Source of the DNA: Canna indica
Taxonomy: Eukaryota > Streptophyta > Magnoliopsida > Zingiberales > Cannaceae
Reading direction: 5' to 3'
DNA: 64,000 nucleotides
Assembly: GCA_034359265.1 (NCBI GenBank)
Contig: CP136896.1
Span: forward strand, 3,751,501-3,815,500
In this document: piece after piece, positions 31,407 through 41,840 of the stretch
Layout of the letters: each line of letters starts with the position of its first letter
How positions within the stretch are numbered: position 1 is the first letter of the stretch
Program-made: the position numbers and the translations under genes
The notes under the pieces: model-generated
Database searches by the model: none
What the model saw: only the letters and a program-made list of their open reading frames with translations
Told to the model about the DNA's origin: nothing

Positions 31407-32781
31407 TAGGGATGACAACGAGTTTGTGTAAACGGGTTTTTCACCCGTCCTATAGACCCTGATAGATCATTAGCGGGCTTTTCCGGTTGGGTCGTGGGAA
31501 GGGTATAAGATTTTGATGTGAAAATCATGTAGGGTTTGGGAAAAGTTTAGGATATTATGCTAAAACCCGTCTCAAACTCATCCCAATCCCGTTAAATATG
31601 AAGTTACCAAAATATCCCTCATATTATCAATATCTACAAAATAACATTATCTTATTATTAAAAAAAATTTGTCTTATTTTGATATATGGTTCAGTATTCC
31701 AAATGTGAAATATCCATTCCACACCCACCCATTGTTCTCTGTCTCCCACACGACCACAATCTCCGCCTCCACCTCCAATCTCCCACACGGCCATCGTCCA
31801 TCTTTTGCTCCATCGTGTTTGAAATCAAACACCACTCCATCGTCATTCGTTGTGCTCCATCGTGCATCTGGTCTGTGCCCAATCGTGGTAATTGGGTTGT
31901 TCGCCCGTACGTAAATAAGTTGGCTTGCTCTGCGCCAATCGCCCAGTCGTTTCAATGGATTGAGGACTTTGATATATTAAATTGGTGGAAGACAAATGTG
32001 ATCAAGTATCCAACGTTACAACTTATATATAGCTCGTCATATTCTTGCAATTCCTTTATCAATTATAGCATCCGAGTCAGCCTTTAGCACTCGTGGAAGA
32101 GTTGTAAGTCATGTCCGAAGTCGACTTCGACCTGATATAGTAGAAGCATTAATGTGTTCTCAAAGTTGGTTGTCTTCTGAGAGGTAGTGTTACCTATTTA
32201 TTTTTGTTATCATTATTATATATGTTTATGTAATCAAGTCTTATTCATTCATTTTATTGATTGTTTCTTTGGTTGTCTTTGTTATAGTTGTTGGACTTTT
32301 GAATGACTTTGATGCACCGGAAGTTGATGTACCGAAAGAGGACATGGATGATGACTTGGAGATTGTAGATGATTAGGATTTTCCATGTTTGATCGAAAAT
32401 TTAGTTACTTTCTTGTATTTTGAAGTTAAGTATTTGTGACACTTGTTTAATATAATGAACTAAGTGTTATGGTTATTTTTTTCGAACGATTACTGTCATG
32501 GAACTTGTAGTTAGTATTTGAGCACCTTTTGTTATTTTTAACTATTTACATAAGTCAGATCAGATATTATGATAAGTGTGTGGAAGGGTTTTTTTTTTTA
32601 CAAATTTTGTTAACGGACGAAAAGCGAGTACCCAATGGGTACTTGTTAAATTAGTGGGAAGATTTTGGAAATTTTCCATCAAAATAGTACGTAGCGGTTA
32701 TGGGAAGGGTTTGAGATTGAGTTTTTTTAATGGGAATAGGATGGACTTCGCCGTCCCAAACCCTTCCCAGTGTCATCCTTA
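31407..32781 (+). mobile_element. hAT-2 relic, copy b
   Basis: Left end TAGGGATGACAACGAG and right end CAGTGTCATCCTTA, the same 1,375 bases as copy a with scattered substitutions. It includes the dimerisation-domain remnant at 31962-32187 with the same one-base shift as copy a, so that shift is older than the duplication. Confidence 0.65.
31962..32187 (+). pseudogene. hAT-2 transposase dimerisation domain, copy b
   Basis: Encodes EDFDILNWWKTNVIKYP, then in another frame SESAFSTRGR and LRPDIVEALMCSQSWL up to TAG at 32187. The possible last exon with the acidic end DDLEIVDD ends near 32376. Not functional. Confidence 0.7.
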
Positions 32782-33124
32782 GCTGTTACTCAATTCGTAA
32801 TCGACTTTATTCCTTATTTTATTAGTGACACAAATAAAGTAAAATATATTTTCTATATTTTTCAAAAACTTAATCTGCTATTTCGCCGACAATCATTTGA
32901 AAACCTCCCTTATGATATAAATTTTCCAACATCAATCCTTATATAATAATCCAATTTTAAAATTAGGAATATTGATGTTAATGAATAGTTGATGTGAGTT
33001 AGATGTCACTAGTAAAAATTTTGTGATTTGCGACGATCATTTTGCGATTCTAAAATTGTCGTCGCAAATGTGACGACACTCGACAACAGTGAAAAGTCAT
33101 CGTAATAGAAAGTAGCAATGGTAT
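32782..33124. mobile_element. hAT-2 flank and CACTA-like left terminus, copy b
   Basis: Same as 15935-16274. CACTAGTAAAAATTTTGTG starts at 33007 and is followed by GCGAC-type subterminal repeats until the LTR interrupts at about 33125. Confidence 0.5.
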
Positions 33125-34056
33125 TAAGCATCAAACACAAAGGCAACCACCAAGTCGATCAACCTAGCACTCTAGGTTTATACAAACTCAAATACAATGA
33201 AATAACAAGAAAATACAATAATAAATGGAGCAAAAAATCAAACAATAAAGTACTTAGCTCCACAACAAGATTCCTAGCTTCCTCTTGATGCATTTGATGG
33301 TTAATCAATGAAGGAATGAAGACAAGATCAAGGAGTTTAGCTCAAGCTAGGTTTTTTCATGAGATTGGCTCAACGAGGGCTTAGATTTGATCAAGAGATT
33401 GTTCAAGGAGGTTTGGAGTGATCAAGATCCTTAAGGAAGGCTCTCATGACTTCTTATTTATAAGCCATGAAGAGAGGAGAAGGATTTCTCTTCTAAACGG
33501 GCGATTTTTTTGCCCATTATAGACCGTCGGTCGCTTGTCCGATCGATCGTCGATCGACCGACCAATCGTCCGACCAATCGACCGCCTGCGATCGCTAGTC
33601 TTTCTGTGCTTTAATCGCACTGATCGGTCGATCGAAGAGTCGACCGCTAGAGTTGCGAGATGAGCGATCCGCAGTTCGGTCGACCGACACACCTACTGCC
33701 AATTTTTGGCAGCTTTCGGTCGACCGAAACTGGGCAGACTGCACTGGTTTACTTATTTTGGCTGAGTTCTTCTGCTAGTTTTGGTTCCGTCATCGCTAAG
33801 TCTAGTTATATAATATTTACTAACTTTAAAAATGTTATATAAGGATTACCCCCCATTTGGATTTAATAAAAAAAATCTAAAAAATCAAAATCCTTAAGAA
33901 TCAAAATCTAGTTTTTGGGGTCTAGTACAAATTTTCGGAAAACGAGAATTTTCTAACTTCCCGGGTCAAGTATGGGTGGGCTAAAGGCTTCCAAAAAACC
34001 CTTAAAAATACCTCTAGTTTCTACCCAAGGAACAATTACTACCATTTTTTAGTAGT
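33125..34056 (-). mobile_element. LTR3 fragment, copy b, truncated at the insert edge
   Basis: Matches the left (U5/R and proximal U3) part of 16275-17564, with the minus-strand TATA box near 33457 and the TCGGTCGACCGA palindromes at 33530-33730. It ends at ACCATTTTTT near 34049, followed by AGTAGTC and then the right 303-bp repeat. The distal U3 is missing. Confidence 0.6.
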
Positions 34057-34061
34057 CTTCG

Positions 34062-34364
34062 GAAACTCGCGTCGTCTTCGGAAAATCTCAAGTCGTCATC
34101 ACCCGATCCTTGTTTCTTGGCGATCTAGGTGTGTGGTTAATGTTTGAAAGGTTTGGGGGAGGCGGGTGGCCGAACCCTAGATGATAGGTTGATTTCTCAC
34201 GATTTTTCCGATGATCCATGATTTCAACGACATGTGTTCACTATTTTATGAAGTTTCTTGTCGGATCTCACTGTTTTAATCATCGATTGGAAGAAGAAAC
34301 ACCAGCAGAAGAAGATCCATCATGAGTTTAGACAATAGGATTGCTCGACGTCCCGACTTGACGT
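34062..34364. repeat. 303-bp direct repeat, right copy
   Basis: Counterpart of 23718-24020, same length, with a few substitutions (for example GCGTCGTC for GCGTTGTC, CAATAGGATT for CAATATGATT). To its right the TNP2 sequence continues without a break, which identifies this side as the original context. Confidence 0.85.
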
Positions 34365-34660
34365 GACTCTCCGTGACAATTCCATACAAAATATCTTGGT
34401 ATGAATCCTTTTGTATATAGATGCAGTGTGACAGTTTCTCGGTCCAAAAATCTTACGCTCGAACATTTTCGGCACGGACATCGGATTTTATCACCACTAA
34501 GGAATTTTTTATTTAAGTAGGTAAAATTTAAGAAGTAAGTTACACATACTCAAAATTCATCCGTTATAGCTCCACGATGAATTCGTCGGTACATCCAACT
34601 TTGATCGCCCGACATGTTCTGTCAAAAAGTTTGCAATATCTTTAGGTAATGTCTTTAGGT
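34310..34660 (-). pseudogene. CACTA-A TNP2 N-terminus (transposase-associated domain)
   Basis: Minus strand reads MSGDQSWMYRRIHRGAITDE (ATG near 34613), then after a stop TYFLNFTYLNKKFLSGDKIR and CPCRKCS. This is the zinc-binding transposase-associated domain at the start of TNP2 proteins and parallels MSADRSWMYRRLDRGALTNE of element C at 37880. A segment further in (GTCGGGACGTCGAGCAATCC) aligns with element C before the unknown insertion breaks it near 34290. Confidence 0.75.
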
Positions 34661-35039
34661 GGGATGGTCCTATTCCATTCGGGGCATTTAGTATTTCTTT
34701 TAGTCATTAACTTCATTCTAAATTTCGGCAGCATCCCCCTACAGTTCTCCGAATACGCATATCATTTGGACGCGTATCGGGGAACAAGGGAGATACAAGC
34801 CAAAATTTATAAATGAATAATGACTAAAAAGAATAAACTAAGTGCAATATAAATAACAATGTTCCCAATTGTACAATTAGGGATAATTCAAGGGTTGTAC
34901 GTCGTATAAAGGATCATTAACTTCGTTTACACGAACATACAACCCCCGAACGGATCTAAGGTTTTGCAAAATTAAAACTTGACTCGTCGATCGTACGTGA
35001 AACGTATCAACTCGTCTTGATTTTTTTTCTAAATTTATG

Positions 35040-35215
35040 GATGCCGGGGCAAGTCCAAAGTGGACGATTTCGGCACGCGCAAGTCCATTCATTGTGGATG
35101 ATTCCGGCGCGAGTCCACCATCGACGATTTGACCGCGAGTCCAAAGTGGACGATTTGGCCGCGAGTCCACAGTAGACGATTCCGGCACGAGTCCACAGTG
35201 GATGATTCCGCGCGA
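35040..35215. repeat. Leader minisatellite of CACTA-A
   Basis: About six degenerate units of 24-28 bases, core CGAGTCCACAGTGGACGATT, run just upstream (minus sense) of TNP2. A diverged version in the opposite orientation is in the leader of element C at 37355-37540. The 103-codon minus frame across it is a by-product of the repeat period. Confidence 0.75.
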
Positions 35216-35759
35216 CTAATTAATTAATATTAAACTAGTAATTAACCAAATTAACAATTAATTTCTAAAAATTAACAATTAATTTCTAATAATTAATAAT
35301 TAATTTCTAATAATTAAAAATAAATAATTTAAAAAAAAAAACTAATCAAACTGTGATTACCCTAATCACAGTTTGATTAGGGGGTTAATTACCCTAACAA
35401 GTAAATGATTAGGGTAATTAACCCCTAATCAAGCAGTAGTCGGCATCATTGCCGGCTACTGCTCGTCAAAGCATTTGGGCCGATGGTAATCGACCCCAAT
35501 GTGGCGGCGGGCGGGTTGTGGCCGGCGCGGAGATGAACGCCCGGGTCGACGCCGGCGCGGAGAGGGCGCCGCAGGTGGAGATAGAGGGCGGTGCACAGGG
35601 GAATGAAAAGGAGGAGGAGAGGTAGCATACCGAAAGGGGGAGGTTCACCGGCGACGATTGACGGCGGCGGCAACAGGCAGCGGAGTCGCAACAACTCGGC
35701 AGCGACAGCGGCGAGCAGAGAAGAAAGAGGAAGGGTCAGACGCCAACGCAAATAAAAAA
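35216..35759. other. CACTA-A leader, non-coding
   Basis: AT-rich block with TTAATTTCTAATAATTAA repeats and an inverted pair (CCTAATCACAGTTTGATTAGG near 35360-35380), followed by a GC-rich minus-strand leader (35450-35750). Frames here on the minus strand are low-complexity leucine/proline-rich and not accepted as genes. Confidence 0.45.
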
Positions 35760-36235
35760 GATTTTCACCGACGACTCTAGGGCCGTCGAAAAACTGTGGA
35801 TCTGTGATTTTATTATCACTGATGGCTATACGAGCCGTCGGTTAAGAGTGTTTTAACATTCGCGCTGCGTTTGTGGCATTAATTAAACAATAAGCGACGA
35901 CCGCCTCCAGCTGTCGCTACTAACTTATTTTATTTTGCGCCCCCGTGCGCACCATCAACTATGAGCGACGGCTGTATGCGAGTCACGACTGATTTGGTTA
36001 CTCACATCACCAACGGCTTCAGAGCCCCTCTAAGCCGTGGCTAATAACTTATTTTATTTCGCGCGCCCTGTGCTCCATGAACTACAAGCGACGGCTCTGT
36101 TTGGCCATATGCGAGTCGCGTCTGATTTGGTCACATCAGCCACGACGTTTGCGGTCGACGCAAAACCGTGAATTTTTCTGACGGCCCAGGCGGCCGTCGG
36201 TGATCCCCGTGGCTGATGTGGTATATTCTAGTAGT
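35760..36235 (-). mobile_element. CACTA-A 5' terminal region
   Basis: Contains repeated subterminal words in both orientations (GCCGTCGG, AGCCGTGG, GCGACGGCT, ACTGATTTGGT) up to the end TTCTAGTAGT. Two longer near-repeats (about 35880-35990 and 35991-36110) both carry ATTTTGCGC or ATTTCGCGC and CTACAAGCGACGG/CTATGAGCGACGG. Confidence 0.6.
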
Positions 36236-36653
36236 AAACAACATCTTTATTAATTGTATTATTAATAAATGGGTAAACTATACTGATCTCCCTTGAGGAT
36301 TAGTGAAATTATACTGACCTCAATTCTATTTGTCTAGGTGACACTCAGATCCCTTGTAGCTAACAGTGTTAAAAGAAATCTGTTAGTTATGAGATTTCTC
36401 TCTTACGTCCCTTGCTAAAAAATTATTAAAAGACATGCATAAAATAATTGAATAAATATTTTAAAAATAAAAATTTGAGAGAAATTATTTTAATATTTAA
36501 TATTCTTCATGAAATTAATGTTAGTTGAATATGAAAATTAAAATGTTAAGCACTCTTGGGATGTAAATACGAGGGAATGAGAGTTAAATGACATGAGGGT
36601 ATTTTTGTCATTTAAAATAAGAAAAAACTACAAGTATTTTAAAAATGTCATTA
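36236..36653. other. Spacer between two head-to-head CACTA elements
   Basis: 418 AT-rich bases without coding signal. TGGGTAAACTATACTGATCTCC and a second ATTATACTGACCTC near 36270-36330 look like the end of some other repeat, but no partner is in the window. Confidence 0.4.
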
Positions 36654-36810
36654 CACTACTAGAAATTGGTTCTTCAGCAACAGCTATCAGCAACAGCCGC
36701 TCAAGCCATTGCTATCTGCAACGGCTTTCTAACGGAAACGTGAGCCATTGCAGATATTAATTACCTCAGCAACGGCGTTCTTACGGACAAGTGAGCCATT
36801 TCTGATAAGT

Positions 36811-36820
36811 TTATATAAGG
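36811..36820 (+). promoter_or_regulatory. TATA box of CACTA-C
   Basis: TTATATAAGG about 155 bases inside the element, followed about 30 bases on by a pyrimidine-rich stretch (CCCCCTTCTTCCTCTTCC), a common plant start-site context. It lies just after the subterminal repeats, the normal place for a CACTA promoter. Confidence 0.5.
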
Positions 36821-37354
36821 CACGCGATCGCACCCGCCCCCTTCTTCCTCTTCCTCTGCCCGCCGCCGTTGCTCTCTTCCGACACCGCTGCCGCTGCTGA
36901 CGCCGCCGCCCCGTCCTCGACCTTCGGTTCTGACCTCCGCCTCCCATTCGATTCGAGGTATTTCTCGCCGCCTTTGACCCCCTATTTGTTAGAACCGACC
37001 GAAACCCTTAAAATAGGGTTTCGATCGACGGCCATCGGCCAGCGGCCGATAGTTTATGCAGTGTGAGGACACAGTGTTCGGACACTGGACTCCGGTGCCG
37101 AAAATGCTTATATAATATTATATATATAAAATTTTAATTAATTGTTTGAATTAATTAATTAATTAATTGTTTAATTTGTTAGATTAATTTTTAGGGTTTA
37201 GATTAATTGTTATGATTTTTAGATTAATTGTTAGAGTTTAGAGTAATTTTAGATTAATTTAGTTAGATTAATAATTGCAGATTAATTATTTAAATAAGTT
37301 AAAATGTTGTAGATTAATATTAATTAATTAGTTAAAATGTTAATTAGTCTGAAG

Positions 37355-37540
37355 TAGTCCTCAGTGGACTCGCGCCCGAATCGTCCATTTCGGACTTGCG
37401 GTGGAATCGTCAATTTCAGACTCTCGTCGAAATCGTCCACTTCAGACTCGCGTTGGAATCATTCATTTCGGACTTCCGCCGTAATCGTCCAACTTTGACT
37501 CGTGTCGGAATTGTCCACTATGGACTCGAACTGGCTTGAA
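37355..37540. repeat. Leader minisatellite of CACTA-C
   Basis: About seven degenerate units of 24-29 bases with the core GACTCGCGTCGGAATCGTCC, upstream of TNP2. Related, in inverse orientation, to 35040-35215 in element A. Confidence 0.75.
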
Positions 37541-37879
37541 ACATTTAGAAAATAATCATTCATCCGACGAGTTGATACGTTTCATGTACACATCGATGAG
37601 TCAGATATGAGTCAGACGAGTTGAAAATTGTCCCTGATTGAATAATTTGGGAATATAATTATTTGTTTTGCACTTACGTTTTTCTTTTAACTGTTAACTT
37701 ATTCTAAATTTTGACAGCATCTCTCTTTTTAACTGTAGGGAGATGCTACCAAAATTTAGAATGAAGTTAGCGGTTAAAAGAAATACTTAGTGTAATATAA
37801 ATAATATAAATCCCGAATGGAATATGACCATCTCACCTAAAGGCATTAACCTAAGAAATTGCCATTGATTGACAGAATC

Positions 37880-40800
37880 ATGTCGGCTGATCGAAGTTGG
37901 ATGTACCGACGTCTTGATCGTGGAGCTTTAACGAATGAGTTTCGATTAGGCGTAACTTACTTCCTAAATTTCGCCTATTCAAATCGGGAATTCGTTAGCG
38001 TCAGTGATAAAATCCGATGTCCCTGCTGCATTTGCTTGAATGGATGATTTTTTGATTGGGAAACTGTCACTCTGCATCTATATAGCAAAGGATTTGCACC
38101 AAGATATTTTCTATGGACTTGTCACGGGGAGTCACGTGAAGTCGGGACGTCGAGCAATCCTATCGTTCAAACACATGGTGAATCTTCCTCTGCTAGTGTT
38201 TCAACATCCAGCCAATCTAATCCCTATAGAACTATGATACTTGATAGTTTTGGGGGTCAATTCCACCTGAATGATAATGTTGATCGGCTAGTTACTGAGA
38301 CGTCAGTCCCACCGGATACTACAGCGATTGATATCACAGAAGTATAAACTGCGGTAGAGATTGAATTGTCGAATAAAGAAGCTGCAGAATTTTACGAGAT
38401 GTTGAAAGCTGCCGATGAATCTTTGTATGAGAATTGAAAAATACACTAGGTTTTAAGCAATGATGCAGCTCCTAAACATCAAGGCCGATTGTAATATCAG
38501 TGGGGTTGCGTATGATCGGATTGCAGGATTGATTAATGGAATGCTGCCTACTGATAACAAATTTGAGCCAACTTTTTATAAAATTAAAAAACTAATGAGA
38601 AAATTAGGGTTGGGGTACGAAAAAATACACGCGTGCCAAAATAACTGCATTTTATATTATAAAGAAAATGTGCAGTTGGATAAATGCCCTGTATATCAAC
38701 ATCCTCGTTACAAGGAGAGGAAATTCGTCCGACAAAAAATATCCCGTTTAAGGTGCTTCGGTATTTTCCACTAACACCGAGGCTTCCAAGATTATTCATG
38801 TCGAAAAAGATGCCCCCCCTACATGAGTTGACATGCAAGAAGTCGTGATGATACAGTAATGACTCATCCATCCGACAGTGAAGCATGGAAATATTTTGAT
38901 ACATGTTAACCTTCATTTGCTAGGGATACTAGAAATATTAGATTGAGATTGTGCACAGATGGTTTTAATCCGTTTGGACATTCTACAACTCCTTACTCAG
39001 TTTGGCCAGTGCTGCTGACAGTTTATAATTTGCCACCGTCAATGTGTATGAAAGATGAATTTATTTATCTTTCGATGATTATTCCAGGTCGTAAGGGTCC
39101 GCGAAAAGAAATTGACGTGTTTCTTAGACCCTTGATAGATGAATTGAAAACATTGTGGACTAAGGGAGCTGTCACTTATGATTGTCATTGGAAGCAAAAC
39201 TTCAATTTAAAGGCCGCGATCTTGTGGACAATCAATGATTTCCCGGCATACGACATGTTGTCTGGTTGGAGCACTCACGGCCGACTCTCTTATCTGTATT
39301 GTATGGAACACTCTAAATCAATCAGTCTTCAGAAAGGACAAAAAATCTCATTCTTTGATTGTCATCGTCGATTCCTACCGGCTAACCATCAGTATCGAAG
39401 GAATCGTAATAAATTTACTAAGGGCAGAGTCGAAAGAGATGGGCCACCACCGATGTTGTATGGTGAACAAATATTATCACGTGTTTCAGCACATCTAGAT
39501 AAAGTATTTGGTCGAAATGAAAGAGTGTCAGGCTTTGGTCAAACACATAACCGCGTGAAAAAAAGTATCTTTTGGGAATTTCCCTATTGGAGTTCATTAC
39601 TGATTCGATATAATTTAGATGTCATACACATTGAAAAAAATGTGTTTGATAATATTTTCAGCACTTTGATGGATGTTTCCGGAAAAACTAAAGATAATGT
39701 CAAAGCCCGACATGATTTGAAAATACTTTGTAAGAGACCAGAGTTGGAGTTACAAGAGGTCAACGGACGATATCTGAGACCGAAGGCCCTGTATGTGTTA
39801 AATAAACAACTGATCAAAGATGTTTGTCAATAGATTAAATAACTCAAATTACCCGATGGATATGCTTCAAACTTATCTCGATGTGTGAATGTTGATGATT
39901 GCAAAATATCAGGGATGGAGAGCCATGATTGTCATGTATTCATGCAGAGATTGCTTTCGATCGCATTTCGAGATCGTCTACCTGATAATATTTGGGGTCC
40001 GTTGATTGAATTAAGTATGTTTTTTTGAAACATTTATGCAAATGTCCTTTGAGTCGAAGATATGTCAACACTTGAAAGTAATATTGTTGAAATCATATGC
40101 AAGCTGGAGCAGTTTTTCCGTCCTGCATTTTTTGACTCGATGGAGCATCTACCGATAAACTTGGCATACGAGGCACGAGTTGGTGGCCCTGTTCAATATC
40201 GGTGGATGTACTTATTTGAAAGATACATGAATCATCTGAAGAAAAAAGTAAAGAACACCGCAGCTGTTGAAGGATCAATATCTGAATCGTATATCATCCA
40301 AGAAATTTCAACATTCTGCTCATTTTACTTTGAATCGATAGTACAGACAAGATTTGACCATCTTCCACGTAACGTCGACGGGGAGTTCGACATTCAGATG
40401 GATATTTAAATATAATTTGTCACTCTGGTCGTGCTTTTGGTTCTCGTCCATCTTGACACTTAAGCGAGGAAGACTATCATTTGGCACACTTGTATGTATT
40501 ACTCAATTGTCCAGAGATTGAACAATTCATTGATATATTTGACATTGAGATGATGCAAAAATACTCTATTTACAACGATCAAGAATTAGAGAGATTACGG
40601 AATCGTGATTTCCCTACATAGATTCAAGCTGACAGCAAAGATCACCGAGCTGAAATAGATGAAAGAATATTTGAGTTTGTTAGTGGACCATCGCGACTAG
40701 TGTCCTGTTATAGCGGATATTTTGTTAATGGATACAAATTTCACAGGGTGGAATATGCATTTACAAAGAAGACGATGAATGCCGGGGTCTGCGTGAAAGG

Positions 40801-41314
40801 GATAACCTATGTTGAATGTGATAAGGATTTTTATGGACTGGTAGAAGAAGTGATAGAGTTGTACTACTTCGGCTTAAAATCAGTTATTCTATTTAGATGT
40901 CATTGGTTCGATACAATATAAAGGGGCATGAAAGTTCATCCAAAATACAAACTTGTTGAGGTTAATTACAAATCGAAATTGGCAGCAAATGAGCCTTTTA
41001 TATTGGTATCACAAGCCGAACAAGTATATTACGTGACGTATCCGGCTCGAAATAAAGATAGAGCAAATTGGCGTGTAGTCTGTAAGACTAAAGGTAGAGG
41101 AAAAATTGATCCGATAGTAGGAGAAAATGAGTCGATACTTGATGTGACAGATGGTTTCTATCAAGAAGATGATCCTCCTGCTGTAGATCGTATTATTCCA
41201 ATTCTCGAGGATGTAGACACAACGTCAATCATGAAATTGAGGAAGTTGGAGATTAAGAAGATGAAGAAGATGAAGAAGAGAAAGAATTCGAAGACTATTA
41301 CTCAGATGATGATG
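37880..41314 (+). pseudogene. CACTA-C TNP2 transposase, nearly full length but broken
   Basis: TNP2 cuts and moves CACTA elements in the nucleus. Order seen: transposase-associated domain (37880-38045, MSADRSWMYRRLDRGALTNE, DKIRCPCC). Transposase_21 follows (38460-38770, YDRIAGLINGMLPTDNKFEP, KLGLGYEKIHACQNNCILYY; then 38943-39830, DGFNPFGHSTTPYSVWPVLL, YLSMIIPGRKGPRKEIDVFL, SGWSTHGRLSYLYCMEHSKS, LDVIHIEKNVFDNIFSTLMD). Next is a DUF4218-like part (40062-40408, FFDSMEHLPINLAYEARVGG, YRWMYLFERYMNHLKKKVKN), then DUF4216 (40480-41150, YFVNGYKFHRVEYAFTKKTM, NEPFILVSQAEQVYYVTY). The acidic tail EEKEFEDYYSDDDE ends with TAG at 41314. Stops lie at 38346, 38437, 39832 and 40919 among others, with shifts near 38770-38940 and 41215. 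Confidence 0.87.
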
Positions 41315-41394
41315 AATAGTTGTAAAGTATATCTTATATTAAATATATCTTTACTATATATATAATAATCTAATTATATGTCTATTCGACATAT

Positions 41395-41840
41395 ATGTTT
41401 GGTTGTGGTTATCGTCGCAGGAGAGCTTCGGAGTCTCTGATCGGTGAGACTCCAGCACTTACTCATGCTGCTGATTCTCCTATTGTCGATCCTCTTGCCG
41501 AGGCTAGTACATCCAGACACAGATGACCACGCGGGCCGAACAGGTGGCAGCCTCCACCAGTCGCAGATTCACGCAGATTCATTAGCGTGATTGGGGAGCG
41601 GTATTATATCATGAATTATGAACCATTAAAAATTCATTATATCATAATATAATATTAAATTTTATTTTTGTTGTGCAGGTTTGAGCAAGAAGAAGTGCCA
41701 ATGAGATTTTCTTCTACCATTCGACGATATATGCACGGGGCATGACCACTAACATCGCGGAGACTCGGGGATACGACCCCGATTGGATTACTCCGGATAT
41801 ATGGGACCAGCTCGTGGCATTATGGTCGGTGGATCGATGG
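41395..41840 (+). pseudogene. CACTA-C Transposase_24 gene, first exons only
   Basis: Exon starting MFGCGYRRRRASESLIGETP with a TGA after TSRHR, an intron ending TTGTTGTGCAG near 41678, then FEQEEVPMRFSSTIRRYMHG and, in another frame, DPDWITPDIWDQLVALWSVD, the family's core motif, cut at 41840. It follows TNP2 by about 80 bases in the same orientation, as in element A. Confidence 0.7.

Larger units (their letters stand above)
18991..36235 (-). mobile_element. CACTA element A (minus orientation), split by a nested 10-kb insert
   Basis: CACTACTAGAA at 18991 and TTCTAGTAGT ending at 36235 are inverted ends. Next to both lie related subterminal sequences such as CCGTCGGTGAT and AGCCACGG (18991-19320 and 35760-36225). 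On the minus strand the order is 5' end, leader with minisatellite, TNP2 gene (34.66 kb down to 21.3 kb, interrupted), then a Transposase_24 gene (21.19-19.54 kb), a normal CACTA gene order. The expected final G at the right end is A, and the 3-bp flanks (GAA left, AAC right) do not match, so identity of the two ends as one element is probable rather than proven. Without the insert it would be about 7.2 kb. Confidence 0.6.
36654..41840 (+). mobile_element. CACTA element C, right-truncated
   Basis: Left terminus CACTACTAGAAATTGG at 36654 (preceded by TTA), then subterminal CAGCAACAGC/GCCATTGC repeats and a TATA box at 36812. A GC-rich leader, a minisatellite, a TNP2 gene (37880-41314) and the first exons of a Transposase_24 gene follow. 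The element breaks off at about 41840 inside the W-LV-LW motif, where copia sequence begins. No right terminus with a matching TTTCTAGTAGTG was found downstream. Confidence 0.78.

Noticed and set aside
35446..35751. Leucine- and proline-rich minus-strand frame
   Set aside because: GC-rich untranslated leader of CACTA-A; no motif, and TNP2 starts further downstream.
36235..36239. 3-bp target duplication for CACTA-A
   Set aside because: Left flank GAA and right flank AAC do not match, and the terminal base is altered, so it is not claimed.
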